A stretch of 64,000 nucleotides of DNA from Oscillibacter sp. 1-3 (GCF_000403435.2 NZ_KE159703.1:923033-987032); one strand, 5' to 3'; counted from the first letter of the stretch, positions 50,608 through 60,666 are shown. The notes: generated by a model from the letters alone, not told the origin. Made by a program: numbers and translations.

Positions 50608-52005
50608 ATGGTACATCAATATCAGCTGAACGGATACAGCATTGTTCTGGACACCTGCTCCGGGGCCATTCACGTGGTGGACGAGGTGGCCTATGACGTC
50701 ATCGCCCTGTTTGAGACCCGCAGTCCCGACGAGATCACGGCGGAGCTGACGGAAAAGTACGCCGCCCGCCCGGACGTGACAGAGGCGGAGCTGCGGCAGT
50801 GCATCGCGGATGTCCAGGCGCTGAAGGATGCCGGCAAGCTCTTCACGCCGGACACCTTCGCTCCCCTGGCGGGTACCTTTAAGGAGCGTTCCGGGGACGT
50901 GGTGAAGGCCCTGTGCCTCCACGTGGCCCACACCTGCAACCTCAACTGTGCCTACTGCTTTGCCAGCCAGGGCAAATACAACGGGGACCGGGCCCTCATG
51001 AGCTTTGAGACCGGCAGGCGGGCCCTGGACTTCCTCATGGACCACTCGGGAAGCCGGCGCAATCTGGAGGTGGACTTCTTCGGCGGCGAGCCGCTGATGA
51101 ACTGGGATGTGGTGAAGGAGCTGGTGGCCTACGCCCGGGGCGTGGAGGAGGAGCGGGGCAAGCACTTCCGCTTCACCCTGACCACCAACGGAGTGCTGAT
51201 TGACGATGATGTGATCGAATTTGCCAACCGGGAGATGGACAACGTGGTCCTCTCTCTGGACGGGCGGCGGGAGATCCACGACGCCCTTCGGGTGGACTAT
51301 GCCGGAAACGGCAGCTATGAGCGCATCGTGCCCAAATTCCAGAAGCTGGTGGAGGCCCGGGGCGGGAAGAACTACTACATCCGGGGCACCTTCACCCACC
51401 GGAATCCGGACTTCACCCGGGACATCTTTCACATGGCGGACGATTTGGGATTCACCGAGCTGAGCATGGAGCCGGTGGTCTGCGCCTCCGGCGAAAGCCC
51501 TGCCGGCAGGGACCCGGCGGCCCTGACGGCGGAGGATCTGGAGGTTGTGAAGGAGCAGTACGAGATTCTGGCAAAGGACATGCTCCGACGGAAAAAAGAG
51601 GGACGGCCTATTACCTTCTACCACTACATGCTGGACCTGGAAAACGGGCCCTGCGTCTATAAGCGGATCTCCGGCTGCGGCTCCGGCACGGAGTACATGG
51701 CCGTCACCCCCTGGGGGGACCTGTACCCCTGCCACCAGTTCGTGGGGGAGGAGTCCTGCAGGCTGGGGAACATCTGGGAGGGCGTGACGAATACGGCTTT
51801 GCGGGAGGAGTTCCGGGCCTGCAACGCCTACGCCCGCCCGGAGTGCGCGGACTGCTGGGCCCGGCTCTACTGCTCCGGCGGCTGTGCCGCCAACGCCTTC
51901 CACGCCTCCGGCTCCATCCGGGGAGTGTATGAGGCGGGATGCCAGTTGTTCCGCAAGCGCATTGAGTGCGCTATCATGATGAAGGCGGCGGAGGCGGACC
52001 TGTGA
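50608..52005 (+). CDS. scfB: SCIFF radical SAM maturase
   Basis: 465 residues. An N-terminal peptide-binding (RRE-like) part precedes the radical SAM motif CNLNCAYC, with Cys110, Cys114 and Cys117. The SPASM domain follows with CGSGTEYMAVTPWGDLYPC and CADCWARLYCSGGCAAN, giving extra cluster ligands. It makes thioether cross-links in SCIFF. ATG 50608 has CAGGAGG upstream. Its stop overlaps the next start as TGATG. Confidence 0.95.
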   Translation: MVHQYQLNGYSIVLDTCSGAIHVVDEVAYDVIALFETRSPDEITAELTEKYAARPDVTEAELRQCIADVQALKDAGKLFTPDTFAPLAGTFKERSGDVVKALCLHVAHTCNLNCAYCFASQGKYNGDRALMSFETGRRALDFLMDHSGSRRNLEVDFFGGEPLMNWDVVKELVAYARGVEEERGKHFRFTLTTNGVLIDDDVIEFANREMDNVVLSLDGRREIHDALRVDYAGNGSYERIVPKFQKLVEARGGKNYYIRGTFTHRNPDFTRDIFHMADDLGFTELSMEPVVCASGESPAGRDPAALTAEDLEVVKEQYEILAKDMLRRKKEGRPITFYHYMLDLENGPCVYKRISGCGSGTEYMAVTPWGDLYPCHQFVGEESCRLGNIWEGVTNTALREEFRACNAYARPECADCWARLYCSGGCAANAFHASGSIRGVYEAGCQLFRKRIECAIMMKAAEADL

Positions 52006-53366
52006 TGGACACGCCGGTCTGGGACTTTGTGCAAAGCTACCGGCAGGCGGGGCCGCGCCGCTTTCACATGCCGGGCCACAAGGGGACCGGCCCTCTGGGG
52101 TGCGAGATGTGGGACATCACCGAGGTCCAGGGAGCGGATTCCCTCTATGAGGCCTCCGGAATCATCGCGGAGAGCGAGCGGAACGCCGCCGCCCTCTTCG
52201 GCTCCGGCGCCACGTTTTATTCCACTGGGGGCTCCAGTCAGTGCGTCGGGGCCATGCTGTACCTGTGCCTGACAAACCGGCCCGCCGGAGCGGCTCCGGC
52301 GGTGCTGGCGGCGCGGAACGTCCACAAGTCCTTTGTCCACGCCGCCGCCCTGCTGGATTTTGAGCCATTGTGGCTGTGGCCGGAGGGGGAGAGCAGGTCC
52401 CTGTGTGCCTGCCCCGTCACGGCGGAGGGGCTGGAGAAGACGCTGAACGCCCTGCCCGTCCCGCCCGCCGCCGTCTATGTCACCAGCCCGGACTACCTGG
52501 GAAACATGGCGGACATTCCGGCCCTGGCGGCGGTCTGCCACCGGCATGGAACGGTTCTGGCGGTGGACAACGCCCACGGTGCGTACCTGCGGTTTCTTGC
52601 CCCCTCCCTGCACCCGCTGGACCAGGGGGCGGACTTGGTCTGCGATTCCGCCCACAAAACACTACCGGTTCTCACCGGGGGGGCGTATCTGCACATTGGG
52701 CGGGCGGCCCCGGCGGCGTTCCGGGAAGGCGCCAGGGCCGCCCTGGCCCTTTTCGGATCCACCAGCCCCTCGTATTTGACCCTGGCGTCACTGGACTTGT
52801 GCAACCGGTATTTGGCGGAGGAGGGGCCGGAGCGCATCCGGGCCGCCGCCGGGAGGCTGTCCGCTCTGAGAGGAGACCTTGCCGGATGGGGCTGGGCCTC
52901 TGCGGGGACGGAGCCGCTCAAGCTCACCCTGGACGCCGCCGCCTGCGGCTGGACGGGTTTTCAGGCGGCGGAATATCTCCGCGCGGAGGGCGTGGAGCCG
53001 GAGTATGAGGATCGGGACTATGTGGTGCTGATGGCCTCCGGCTCTACGGGCGAGGAGGCGTTTGAGCGTGCGGCGGACGCCCTTCAAAGCGCTGTCTCAA
53101 GGCGGCCTGTTTCCCGTCCGGCCCTGCCCCCGGCCAGGGGGGAGCGGGCGCTGTCCGTTCGGGAGGCCCTGTTCGCCCCCCGGGAGGCCGTTGTGGCGGA
53201 GGAGAGCCTGGGACGGATCTGCGGCGCGCCCACAGTGAGCTGTCCCCCGGCGATTCCTGTCGCCGTGTCGGGGGAGCGTATCGGGCCTGAGGCCCTGGCG
53301 CTGTTCCGGCACTACGGGGTGGAGACCGTGGATGTGGTGAGGGAGGAACGCCTTTCCGTTTCCTGA
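52005..53366 (+). CDS. Orn/Lys/Arg decarboxylase family PLP enzyme (short form)
   Basis: 453 residues, clearly shorter than the 700-residue inducible decarboxylases, like the YaaO group. The fold-type I PLP lysine is Lys218 in SAHKTLPVLTGG, and the N-terminal MPGHKGTGP and AVDNAHGAYLRF are standard. It is translationally coupled to scfB (TGATG). Placement beside SCIFF maturation is common in Clostridia, but a link is unproven. Substrate is one of lysine, ornithine or arginine. Confidence 0.92.
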   Translation: MDTPVWDFVQSYRQAGPRRFHMPGHKGTGPLGCEMWDITEVQGADSLYEASGIIAESERNAAALFGSGATFYSTGGSSQCVGAMLYLCLTNRPAGAAPAVLAARNVHKSFVHAAALLDFEPLWLWPEGESRSLCACPVTAEGLEKTLNALPVPPAAVYVTSPDYLGNMADIPALAAVCHRHGTVLAVDNAHGAYLRFLAPSLHPLDQGADLVCDSAHKTLPVLTGGAYLHIGRAAPAAFREGARAALALFGSTSPSYLTLASLDLCNRYLAEEGPERIRAAAGRLSALRGDLAGWGWASAGTEPLKLTLDAAACGWTGFQAAEYLRAEGVEPEYEDRDYVVLMASGSTGEEAFERAADALQSAVSRRPVSRPALPPARGERALSVREALFAPREAVVAEESLGRICGAPTVSCPPAIPVAVSGERIGPEALALFRHYGVETVDVVREERLSVS

Positions 53367-53389
53367 TGAAAAATGGTTTTTGTGTGGCG

Positions 53390-53433
53390 CGCCCCGGGGA
53401 CTTTTCAGAAAAAGTCCCCGGGGCGTGTTTTTC
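53390..53433 (+). terminator. Terminator of the scfB-decarboxylase operon
   Basis: 16-bp stem CGCCCCGGGGACTTTT with complement, followed by TGTTTTT. Confidence 0.9.
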
Positions 53434-53437
53434 GATT

Positions 53438-53603
53438 TATAGTCAGCACACTTGAAAAGAATCAGAATGATTCTATTCACCTGGCGGCAGTTTTACTGCT
53501 GCCAGGGACCGTGTAAACGGTCGAGTGTTTAGCCCGTCCGGCGGGTCAAAGACCCGCTGGTTGAAAATCCGCGATTTACGGATTTTCAAGCGTTTCAACT
53601 ATA
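53438..53603 (+). repeat. Repeat A, copy 4, with internal deletion
   Basis: 166 bp in the orientation of copy 1. The section between the GTCGAGTGTTT and GCCCGTCCGG parts lacks about 25 bases present in the other copies (the GACTTCA..TGAAGT unit), removing one hairpin. Confidence 0.85.
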
Positions 53604-53865
53604 TGGCAGCGTCTGGCGGAAAATTCATAAGGGGGCCTGAGCGCCGCTGCGGCAAGAGATCAAAAGAGAACATTGCCGAATTGACAGCCGCTTCATTATG
53701 CCGTTCATTGTTGCTTTGAGCCTGTCGGTGGGATTCCTTTTGTTCGATCTGCTGGTGTGGCACGTGATACGGCGCAGGAACAGAAAAGGGAAATCGGCAT
53801 GCAGATGAAGACCGTAGCCGTCTCTCTGCTGCCCCTTCCGCTGATACGATGCGGCAGGAGGACCG
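53604..53865 (+). other. Gene-poor stretch with a possible 36-residue membrane peptide
   Basis: No supported gene. An ORF at 53698-53808 would give a single hydrophobic helix (VALSLSVGFLLFDLLVW) followed by an Arg/Lys-rich tail, but it has no Shine-Dalgarno site, so it could equally be the remnant of a larger membrane gene. Confidence 0.35.
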
Positions 53866-54696
53866 TCAGACAAGGGGCGGGCGCAGGAAGCCGATGAGGG
53901 CCAGCAGGGCGAAGTGGGCGGGATAGAAGGCATACATGAAACGCTGGAAGCCCCGCCCGGCGTCCCCCTTCTCCCCATTATAGGCCAGGGAAACCAGCAT
54001 TCCCAGGTAGTTGCCGCCCACGTTCAAAAGGCAGTTGCGGATGGGGCCGGCGGTGAAGTCCTCCAGCATCCACTGGACCAGCCCCCAGCGGGAGAGGATT
54101 ACCGCCGGAATAAACCACAGCGCCCGCTGCCAGCGGGGGCGGTTTCGGGTCAGGTAGAAGGTGAAAATCAGCAGGATGTACCCCTTGCCGCCCTCCATGT
54201 GGAGGAGAAAGGCGAGAAGAGTGGCGGCGGCGCACACCGGCGCCCAGGCGAGGGGATGGCCCCGCTCCGCCAGACGCCGGTACACCGCCAGGGCCGCAAG
54301 GCCCAGGGCCAGGGTGAAGCAGATGTTCAGACCCACCTCCCGCCAGGCCCACGCCTCCGTCATGCCATACAGGCGGCGCTCCGCCAGATCAAAGAGGGCG
54401 TAGGGGACCTGGGCAGCGAGGGCTGTCAGCAGGATTCGCCTGAAATAGCCCTTCGCGTCATGGGTGCGGAGGAGGCCCTGGGCGATGCAGAAGAGGAAGA
54501 TGGGCGCGGCCAGGCGGCCAATCAGCATCAGCCAGGATGTCAGGCCATCCAGAAGCCAGTCGGCTGCGGCGTCATGGCCGCTGGACCAGAGCCAGTCCGC
54601 CAGGGGGACGAACATCCGGTACAGGGGGAAGATGCGGACCACATGGTCGAAGACCATGCAGAGGACTGCGAGGATTTTCAGTTGCTTGTAATTCAT
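53866..54696 (-). CDS. TraX-family membrane protein
   Basis: 276 residues with about eight helices. The family start LKILAVLCMVFDHVVRIF and the SWLMLIGRLAAPIFLFC segment match TraX, known for acetylating F pilin in plasmids but widespread as chromosomal acyltransferase-like proteins of unknown role. ATG 54696 follows GGAGGG. The upstream region holds three TTCTTAC-type direct repeats about 11 bases apart, which look like a response-regulator site. Confidence 0.88.
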   Translation of the reverse strand: MNYKQLKILAVLCMVFDHVVRIFPLYRMFVPLADWLWSSGHDAAADWLLDGLTSWLMLIGRLAAPIFLFCIAQGLLRTHDAKGYFRRILLTALAAQVPYALFDLAERRLYGMTEAWAWREVGLNICFTLALGLAALAVYRRLAERGHPLAWAPVCAAATLLAFLLHMEGGKGYILLIFTFYLTRNRPRWQRALWFIPAVILSRWGLVQWMLEDFTAGPIRNCLLNVGGNYLGMLVSLAYNGEKGDAGRGFQRFMYAFYPAHFALLALIGFLRPPLV

Positions 54697-54798
54697 GGGG
54701 AACCCTCCTTCTGTGAGGAGAATAGCACCCGATTCTTACAAATTACTCGACAAAAATCTTACAAAATTCTTACGATTTTTCCCGCTGGGATGGAGGTC

Positions 54799-56310
54799 TC
54801 AGCTCCGGTTCCCGGAGCTGGTGGTATCCTTCAAAAGCACGTCATGGGCCCCGCCCTCCACGATGGAGACGGAGCTCACCAGGGTCAGCTTGGCCTTCTC
54901 CCGCAGCTCCGGGATGGTCAGCGCGCCGCAGTTGCACATGGTGGAGCGCACCTTGGCCAGCGTGGTGGCCATGCCGTCGGACAGCGCTCCGGCGTAGGGG
55001 ACGTAGGAGTCTACACCCTCCTCAAAGCTGAGCTTGGACGCGCCGCCCAGGTCGTAGCGCTGCCAGTTCCTGGCCCGGGCGCTGCCCTCGCCCCAGTACT
55101 CCTTCATGTAGCTGCCGCCGATGAGGATCTTGCTGGTGGGGCTCTCGTCGAACCGGGAGAAGTACCGGCCCAGCATGCAGAAGTCCGCTCCCATGGCAAG
55201 AGCCAGGGTGATGTGGTAGTCCTGGACAATGCCGCCGTCGGCGCAGATGGGGACGTAGATGCCGGTCTCTTCAAAGTATTTGTCCCGGGCCTCCGCCACG
55301 TCGATCACCGCCGTGGCCTGGCCCCGGCCGATGCCCTTGGTCTCCCGGGTGATGCAGATGGAGCCGCCGCCGATGCCGATCTTCACAAAGTCCGCCCCGG
55401 CCTGGGCCAGGAAGCGGAAGCCCTCGCCGTCCACCACGTTGCCCGCGCCCACCTTCACGGTGTCGCCGTAGCGGTCCCGAATCCATTTCAGCGTCCGGGC
55501 CTGCCACTCGCTGTAGCCCTCGGAGGAGTCGATGACCAGCACGTCCGCGCCGGCCTCCACCAGGGCGGGAACCCGCTGCTCGTAGTCCCGGGTGTTGATG
55601 CCCGCGCCCACCACGTAGCGCTTCTGGCTGTCCAGCAGCTCCAGGGGGTTGCCCTTGTGGGAGTCGTAGTCCTTGCGGAAGACGAAGCTCACCAGCCGCC
55701 GGTTTGCCGAGACGATGGGCAGGGCGTTGAGCTTGCGGTCCCAGATGATGTCGTTGGCCTCCTTGAGGCTGGTGCCCTCGGGGGCGTAAATGAGCTTATC
55801 AAAGGGGGTCATGAAGTCCGTCACCGGCGTGGAGGGGTCCATACGGCTGACGCGGTAGTCCCGGCTGGTGACTAGGCCCAGCAGCTTTCCCTCGGCCGTG
55901 CCGTCCTCCGTGACGGCCATGGTGGAGTGGCCGGTGCGCTCTTTTAGGGCAAGTACGTCCGCCAGGGTGTCGGCGGGGCGGAGGTTGGAGTCGCTGGAGA
56001 CGAAGCCCGCCTTGTAGTTTTTCACCCGGCGGACCATCTCCGCCTGCTGTTCCACGGGCTGGGAGACATAGATGAAGGCAATGCCGCCCTCCCTGGCCAG
56101 GGCGATGCCCATCTTCTCGCCGGAGACAGCCTGCATCACGGCGGAGACCATGGGCACATTCATAGTCAGGGGGCACTCCTCCCCCTTTTTGAACTTTACC
56201 ACCGGAGTTTTCAGAGAGACGTTGGCGGGGACGCACTCCGAGGAGGAGTAGCCGGGGACCAGCAGGTACTCGGAGAAGGTGCGGGAGGGCTCAGAGAAGA
56301 AATAGGCCAT
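54799..56310 (-). CDS. guaB: IMP dehydrogenase
   Basis: Oxidises IMP to XMP, the first committed step to GMP. 503 residues: barrel with tandem CBS domains (about 95-235) inserted. Catalytic loop [12 protein letters not shown] with the active Cys, [11 protein letters not shown], and the flap region [12 protein letters not shown] 56310 is preferred, with GAGGTG upstream. It ends 103 bp before the traX-like gene and is preceded by a 13-bp GC stem at 56371-56399. Confidence 0.93.
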   Translation of the reverse strand: MAYFFSEPSRTFSEYLLVPGYSSSECVPANVSLKTPVVKFKKGEECPLTMNVPMVSAVMQAVSGEKMGIALAREGGIAFIYVSQPVEQQAEMVRRVKNYKAGFVSSDSNLRPADTLADVLALKERTGHSTMAVTEDGTAEGKLLGLVTSRDYRVSRMDPSTPVTDFMTPFDKLIYAPEGTSLKEANDIIWDRKLNALPIVSANRRLVSFVFRKDYDSHKGNPLELLDSQKRYVVGAGINTRDYEQRVPALVEAGADVLVIDSSEGYSEWQARTLKWIRDRYGDTVKVGAGNVVDGEGFRFLAQAGADFVKIGIGGGSICITRETKGIGRGQATAVIDVAEARDKYFEETGIYVPICADGGIVQDYHITLALAMGADFCMLGRYFSRFDESPTSKILIGGSYMKEYWGEGSARARNWQRYDLGGASKLSFEEGVDSYVPYAGALSDGMATTLAKVRSTMCNCGALTIPELREKAKLTLVSSVSIVEGGAHDVLLKDTTSSGNRS

Positions 56311-56370
56311 AGTACACCTCGTTCTTTCAATAAAATTCAAAGCGGTTTATGGGGATGGGGCTCTTCCGTG

Positions 56371-56399
56371 CAGGGGCCGCCCAGAGGGCGGCCCCTGCA
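56371..56399. other. GC-rich stem upstream of guaB
   Basis: GCAGGGGCCGCCC and complement, loop AGA, between the purine operon end and guaB. No T-run on either side, so its role as a terminator is doubtful. Confidence 0.55.
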
Positions 56400-56444
56400 G
56401 CCGATTAAGAGACAGCGCGGGGGTCCCGCAGACGGTGGGGAGAT

Positions 56445-56927
56445 TTACAGGTCCAGCTGCAGATAGATGGTGGATGCCAGGGGGCTGTCGTTGTAGCGGG
56501 GAATGTCGTAAAACCCAAAGCGGCGGTAGAGACGGAGAGCGCTGCTCAGGGAGGGAAGCGTGTCCAGCAGAACGGCCCGGCAGCCCATGGCGCGGGCGTC
56601 CTCCAGCAGGCGGCGCAGCAGAGCCTCCCCGATCCGGCGGCCCCGGAAGGCGGGGCGGACGTAAAGACGTTTTAATTCACACCGTCGGCTGTCCAAGCTT
56701 CGCAGGGCGCCGCAGCCCGCCGCCGCGCCGTCCCACCGGGCCAGGTAGAGACGGCCCTCCGGCAGGCCGTACTTGCGCTCCGGGTGGGCGGTCTCCTGGT
56801 CGTAGTGCTGGAGGTCCAGGTACTGACGGAAGGCGGGCTCGTTTGCCAGCAGCAATTCCGTGTACTCCTGGAAGAGGGACCGGATTTCCTCCGGCTCCTC
56901 ATAGGCGTATGTGAGTTCCAGGCACAT
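56445..56927 (-). CDS. GNAT-family N-acetyltransferase in the purine operon
   Basis: 160 residues. The acetyl-CoA signature is RPAFRGRRIGEALLRRLL, and the C-terminal LYRRFGFYDIPRY is typical. Starts at ATG 56927 with GAGGAGG upstream, 12 bp after purL, so it shares the purine transcript. Substrate unknown; the aromatic start is unlike RimI or phosphinothricin acetyltransferase. Confidence 0.9.
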   Translation of the reverse strand: MCLELTYAYEEPEEIRSLFQEYTELLLANEPAFRQYLDLQHYDQETAHPERKYGLPEGRLYLARWDGAAAGCGALRSLDSRRCELKRLYVRPAFRGRRIGEALLRRLLEDARAMGCRAVLLDTLPSLSSALRLYRRFGFYDIPRYNDSPLASTIYLQLDL

Positions 56928-56939
56928 GGCGGCGCCTCC

Positions 56940-59900
56940 TCACAGGCTGAAATAGCCCCTGGCGGCCTCGAAGAGGTTCAGGCCGTACTCCCCGGGGACG
57001 TTTTTGTACAGGTTCGGGCCGACGCGCTCGCTGTGGCCCATCTTGCCCAGAACCCGCCCGTCAGGGGAGGTGATGCCCTCCACAGCCCACGCGGAGCCGT
57101 TGGGGTTGTAGTCCGGGTCCATCGCAGGCAGGCCGGAGAGATCCGCGTACTGGGTGGCGATCTGGCCGTTTTCCGCCAGCGTTTGCAAAAGCTTTGGCGG
57201 GCACAGGAAGCGGCCCTCGCCGTGGGAGATGGGGACGCTGACCACATCGCCCACGTTTGCCCTGGTCAGCCAGGGGGAGCGGTTGGAGGCGATCCGGGTG
57301 CGGACGATTTTGGACTGGTGCCGTCCGATAACGTTATAGCTCAGGGTGGGACAGGTTTCGTCCGTGTCCCGGATCTCGCCGAAGGGGACCAGGCCCAGCT
57401 TGATGAGGGCCTGGAAGCCGTTGCAGATGCCCAGCATCAGGCCGTCCCGGTTCTGGAGCAGGTCGTGAATGGCGTCCGTCAGCCGGGGATTGCGCAGGAG
57501 GGAGACGATGAACTTGGCGGAGCCGTCGGGCTCGTCGCCGCCGGAGAAGCCGCCGGGCAGGAACACGATCTGAGTGCGGCGGATGGCTTCCTCCAGCTCC
57601 CGGGCGGAGGACAAAAGCGCCTCCGGCGTCACATTTCGGATGACCACGGTCTCCGCCTCCAGCCCCGCCCGGACCACGGCCCGGGCGCTGTCGTACTCGC
57701 AGTTGGTGCCGGGGAAGACGGGGATCAGAACCTTGGGCTTCGCCACGCCGACCTTGGGAGCCGCGCGCTGAAACGCCGGGGCCTCCAGCACCGGGGCCTC
57801 CAGCACCGGGGCTTCGCCTGCCGCCGGGGCCCGTGTGGGGTACACATCCGCCAGGGCGGCCTCGTTTAGTGATAACAGTTCGTCGATTGGGGCGGAATCA
57901 TTACCAATTGTAATTACCGGCTCGGCGGTGGTCACACCGACGCGCCAGACGCTGATGCCATCAGCCACATCCTCGTCCACGGTCAGTTCCGCCAGAATCG
58001 CGCCGCCCCACGGCCCGGTGCTGTTCCAGTAGGCGCTTTCTCCCACCCGTTCAGCCGTAAAGCCGATGCGGTTACCGAAGGACATCTTCATCACGCCCTC
58101 GGCCAAGCTGTGCTCCACCGCCCAGGCGGCCTTCACTTTGCCCGCCTGGCACAAGGCGTGGAAGGCGTCCCAGGTATTTCCCCGTTCCTCCGCGGAGCCG
58201 TCCATAGAGCTGTCAAAGAGGTATACCGGATGCTCCGGTCCCTTGAACTCCGGGGAAATGACTTCGCCGGCCCTGATGGGGGCGATGGCGAAAGAAATCA
58301 GAGTAGGAGGTACGTCCATGTCCAGGAAGGACCCGGACATGGAGTCCTTGCCGCCAATCGCGGCCGTGCCGTAGTCCAACTGGGCGTCCAGCGCCCCCAG
58401 AAGGGCGGCGAAGGGTTTGCCCCAGCGGGCGGGGTCCTGGCGGAGCTTTTCAAAATACTCCTGCAGGGTCAGGTAGGCGGCTTTATAATCCGCGCCGGAG
58501 GCCGCCAGCTTTGCCAGGGAGACGGTCACGGCGTCGTAGGCTCCCCTGTAAGGGTTTGCGCTCATGGCCTCCGGGTCGCAGCCCCAGGCCATCACGCTGG
58601 CCTGTTCCGTCTCCTGTCCCGGCAGGACCGGGAGGAGGGCCGCCATGGACTGGGCGGGGGTGGTCTGGGTCTTGCCGCCGAAGGGCATGAGCACAGACCC
58701 CGCGCCGATGGAGCCGTCGAACCGCTCCACCAGCCCCCGGCGGCTGGCGCACTTCAGGCTGGCCGCCATTTCCCGCAGAGGGGAGGGTCCGCCGTCCGCC
58801 GCGAAACGTTCCCCCCTCGCGCCCACGCGGACACCGGCCCGCTTCACCGCGCCGTTGGAGTTCAGAAACTCCCGGCTCAAGCTGACAATGGTTTTCCCTT
58901 GCCAGCGCATGACCATGCGGGGCTCCGCCGTCACCACCGCCACGGGATAGGCCTCCAGATTCTCCCGCTCCGCGGCGGCGATGAACTTGTCCGCGTCCTG
59001 GGGGGCCACCACCACCGCCATGCGCTCCTGGCTCTCGGAGATGGCCAGCTCCGTGCCGTCCAGGCCGTCGTACTTCTTCCGTACGGCGTCCAGGTCGATC
59101 TCCAGCCCGTCGGCCAGCTCGCCGATGGCCACGGACACGCCGCCGGCGCCGAAGTCGTTGCACCGCTTGATGAGCCGGGTTACGTCTCCGTTCCGGAAGA
59201 GGCGCTGAATTTTCCGCTCCTCCGGGGCGTTGCCCTTCTGGACCTCACTGGCCATGGTCCGGAGGGACTTTTTGTTGTGGCTCTTGGAGGAGCCAGTGGC
59301 CCCGCCGATGCCGTCCCGGCCGGTGCGGCCTCCCAGAAGGATCACCACGTCCCCGGGCGCGGGCCGCTCCCGCCGCACGTTTGCCGCCGGGGCGGCGGCC
59401 ACCACCGCGCCGCACTCCAGCCGCTTGGCGGTGTAGCCGGGGTGATAGAGCTCCGCCACGTGGCCGGTGGCAAGGCCAATCTGGTTGCCGTAGGAGGAGT
59501 AGCCCGCCGCCGCCGTCTGGCACAGCTTGCGCTGGGGGAGCTTGCCCTCCAGAGTCTCGGTGAAGGGGGTCCGGGGGTCCGCCGCGCCGGTGACGCGCAT
59601 GGCCTGGTGGACGTAGGCCCGGCCGGAGAGGGGGTCCCGGATGCACCCGCCGATGCAGGTGGCGGCCCCGCCGAAGGGCTCGATCTCCGTGGGGTGGTTG
59701 TGGGTCTCGTTTTTGAACATCAAGAGCCAGTCCTGCTCCTCGCCGTCCACCACTGCGGGGACGTGAATGGAGCAGGCGTTGATCTCCTCGCTCTCGTCCA
59801 GCTCAGGCAGGAGGCCCCGTTTTCTCAGGACCTTCGTACCGATGGTGGCCATATCCATCAGCGTCTGGGGACGCTCTGCCGCCCGCTCCTCGCCGTAGAC

Positions 59901-60665
59901 CTCCGCCCGGGCGGCCAGGTAGCGCTCATAGGCCGCCCTCACGGCTGGGTCGGCGATGTCGATCTCGTCCAGATGAGTGGAGAAGGTGGTGTGGCGGCAG
60001 TGGTCGGACCAGTAGGTGTCCACCACCCGCACCTCGGTGATGGTGGGGTCCCGTTTCTCAGTGTCCTGGAAGTAAGCCTGCAGGAATTTCAGGTCGTCCA
60101 GGTCCATGGCAAGGCTCAGTCGGTCCAGCAGGGCGGACAGAGCGTTTTCATCCATAGCGGCGAAGCCCTGAATGGTCTCCACGTGGTCCGGGATTTCATG
60201 TGTCCGGGCCAGGGTCTCCGGCTTCTCCAGCGCGGCCTCCCGGCATTCCACGGGGTTGATGAGGTAGCCCCGAATCTTTGCCAGCTGGTCCGCCGTCAGG
60301 TCTCCCGACAGCAGGTAGATTTTCGCACAGGCGATCAGGGGCCGCTCCCCGCCGGCCATCAGCTGGACGCACTGGGCGGCGGAGTCCGCCCGCTGGTCAA
60401 ACTGCCCCGGCAGGGGCTCCACTGCCAGGACGGTCCAGTCCCCCCGGGGCAGGGATTCCGCGGTGTCGTCCACCTGAGGCTCGGAGAACACCGTGTCCGC
60501 GGCCCGGCGGAAGACGGCCTCGTCCAGGCCCTCCGCGTCGTAGCGGTTGATGAGCCGCAGGTCCTCCAGGGCGGCGACGCCCAGCGCCGTCCGTAGCTCG
60601 GTGAGGAGCCCCGCGGCCTCCTGCCGCAGGGCGGGTTTTTTCTCTACATAAATTCGCCGTACCAT
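56940..60665 (-). CDS. purL: Phosphoribosylformylglycinamidine synthase, single-chain
   Basis: Makes FGAM from FGAR, glutamine and ATP. 1241 residues: N-terminal PurS-like domain, two AIRS-related ATPase halves, and a C-terminal glutamine amidotransferase whose nucleophile Cys is in LMLGICNGFQAL. GGAAT-CIGGCIRDPL-type ATP loops are visible near residues 335-350. Clostridia use this long form, unlike the PurLQS complex of Bacillus. It starts 1 bp after purD with an ATG and is the main gene of the operon. Confidence 0.95.
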   Translation of the reverse strand: MVRRIYVEKKPALRQEAAGLLTELRTALGVAALEDLRLINRYDAEGLDEAVFRRAADTVFSEPQVDDTAESLPRGDWTVLAVEPLPGQFDQRADSAAQCVQLMAGGERPLIACAKIYLLSGDLTADQLAKIRGYLINPVECREAALEKPETLARTHEIPDHVETIQGFAAMDENALSALLDRLSLAMDLDDLKFLQAYFQDTEKRDPTITEVRVVDTYWSDHCRHTTFSTHLDEIDIADPAVRAAYERYLAARAEVYGEERAAERPQTLMDMATIGTKVLRKRGLLPELDESEEINACSIHVPAVVDGEEQDWLLMFKNETHNHPTEIEPFGGAATCIGGCIRDPLSGRAYVHQAMRVTGAADPRTPFTETLEGKLPQRKLCQTAAAGYSSYGNQIGLATGHVAELYHPGYTAKRLECGAVVAAAPAANVRRERPAPGDVVILLGGRTGRDGIGGATGSSKSHNKKSLRTMASEVQKGNAPEERKIQRLFRNGDVTRLIKRCNDFGAGGVSVAIGELADGLEIDLDAVRKKYDGLDGTELAISESQERMAVVVAPQDADKFIAAAERENLEAYPVAVVTAEPRMVMRWQGKTIVSLSREFLNSNGAVKRAGVRVGARGERFAADGGPSPLREMAASLKCASRRGLVERFDGSIGAGSVLMPFGGKTQTTPAQSMAALLPVLPGQETEQASVMAWGCDPEAMSANPYRGAYDAVTVSLAKLAASGADYKAAYLTLQEYFEKLRQDPARWGKPFAALLGALDAQLDYGTAAIGGKDSMSGSFLDMDVPPTLISFAIAPIRAGEVISPEFKGPEHPVYLFDSSMDGSAEERGNTWDAFHALCQAGKVKAAWAVEHSLAEGVMKMSFGNRIGFTAERVGESAYWNSTGPWGGAILAELTVDEDVADGISVWRVGVTTAEPVITIGNDSAPIDELLSLNEAALADVYPTRAPAAGEAPVLEAPVLEAPAFQRAAPKVGVAKPKVLIPVFPGTNCEYDSARAVVRAGLEAETVVIRNVTPEALLSSARELEEAIRRTQIVFLPGGFSGGDEPDGSAKFIVSLLRNPRLTDAIHDLLQNRDGLMLGICNGFQALIKLGLVPFGEIRDTDETCPTLSYNVIGRHQSKIVRTRIASNRSPWLTRANVGDVVSVPISHGEGRFLCPPKLLQTLAENGQIATQYADLSGLPAMDPDYNPNGSAWAVEGITSPDGRVLGKMGHSERVGPNLYKNVPGEYGLNLFEAARGYFSL

Positions 60666-60666
60666 A

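Noticed and set aside
53698..53808. 36-codon ORF with a hydrophobic helix and basic tail
   Set aside because: No Shine-Dalgarno site and no promoter; kept only as a note within the intergenic entry.
56371..56399. Purine riboswitch before guaB
   Set aside because: Only a GC stem is present; the conserved purine-aptamer loops are not found in 56311-56444.
58110..60596. An 828-codon plus frame opposite purL
   Set aside because: Antisense shadow of a full-length conserved enzyme; no ribosome site or family match.
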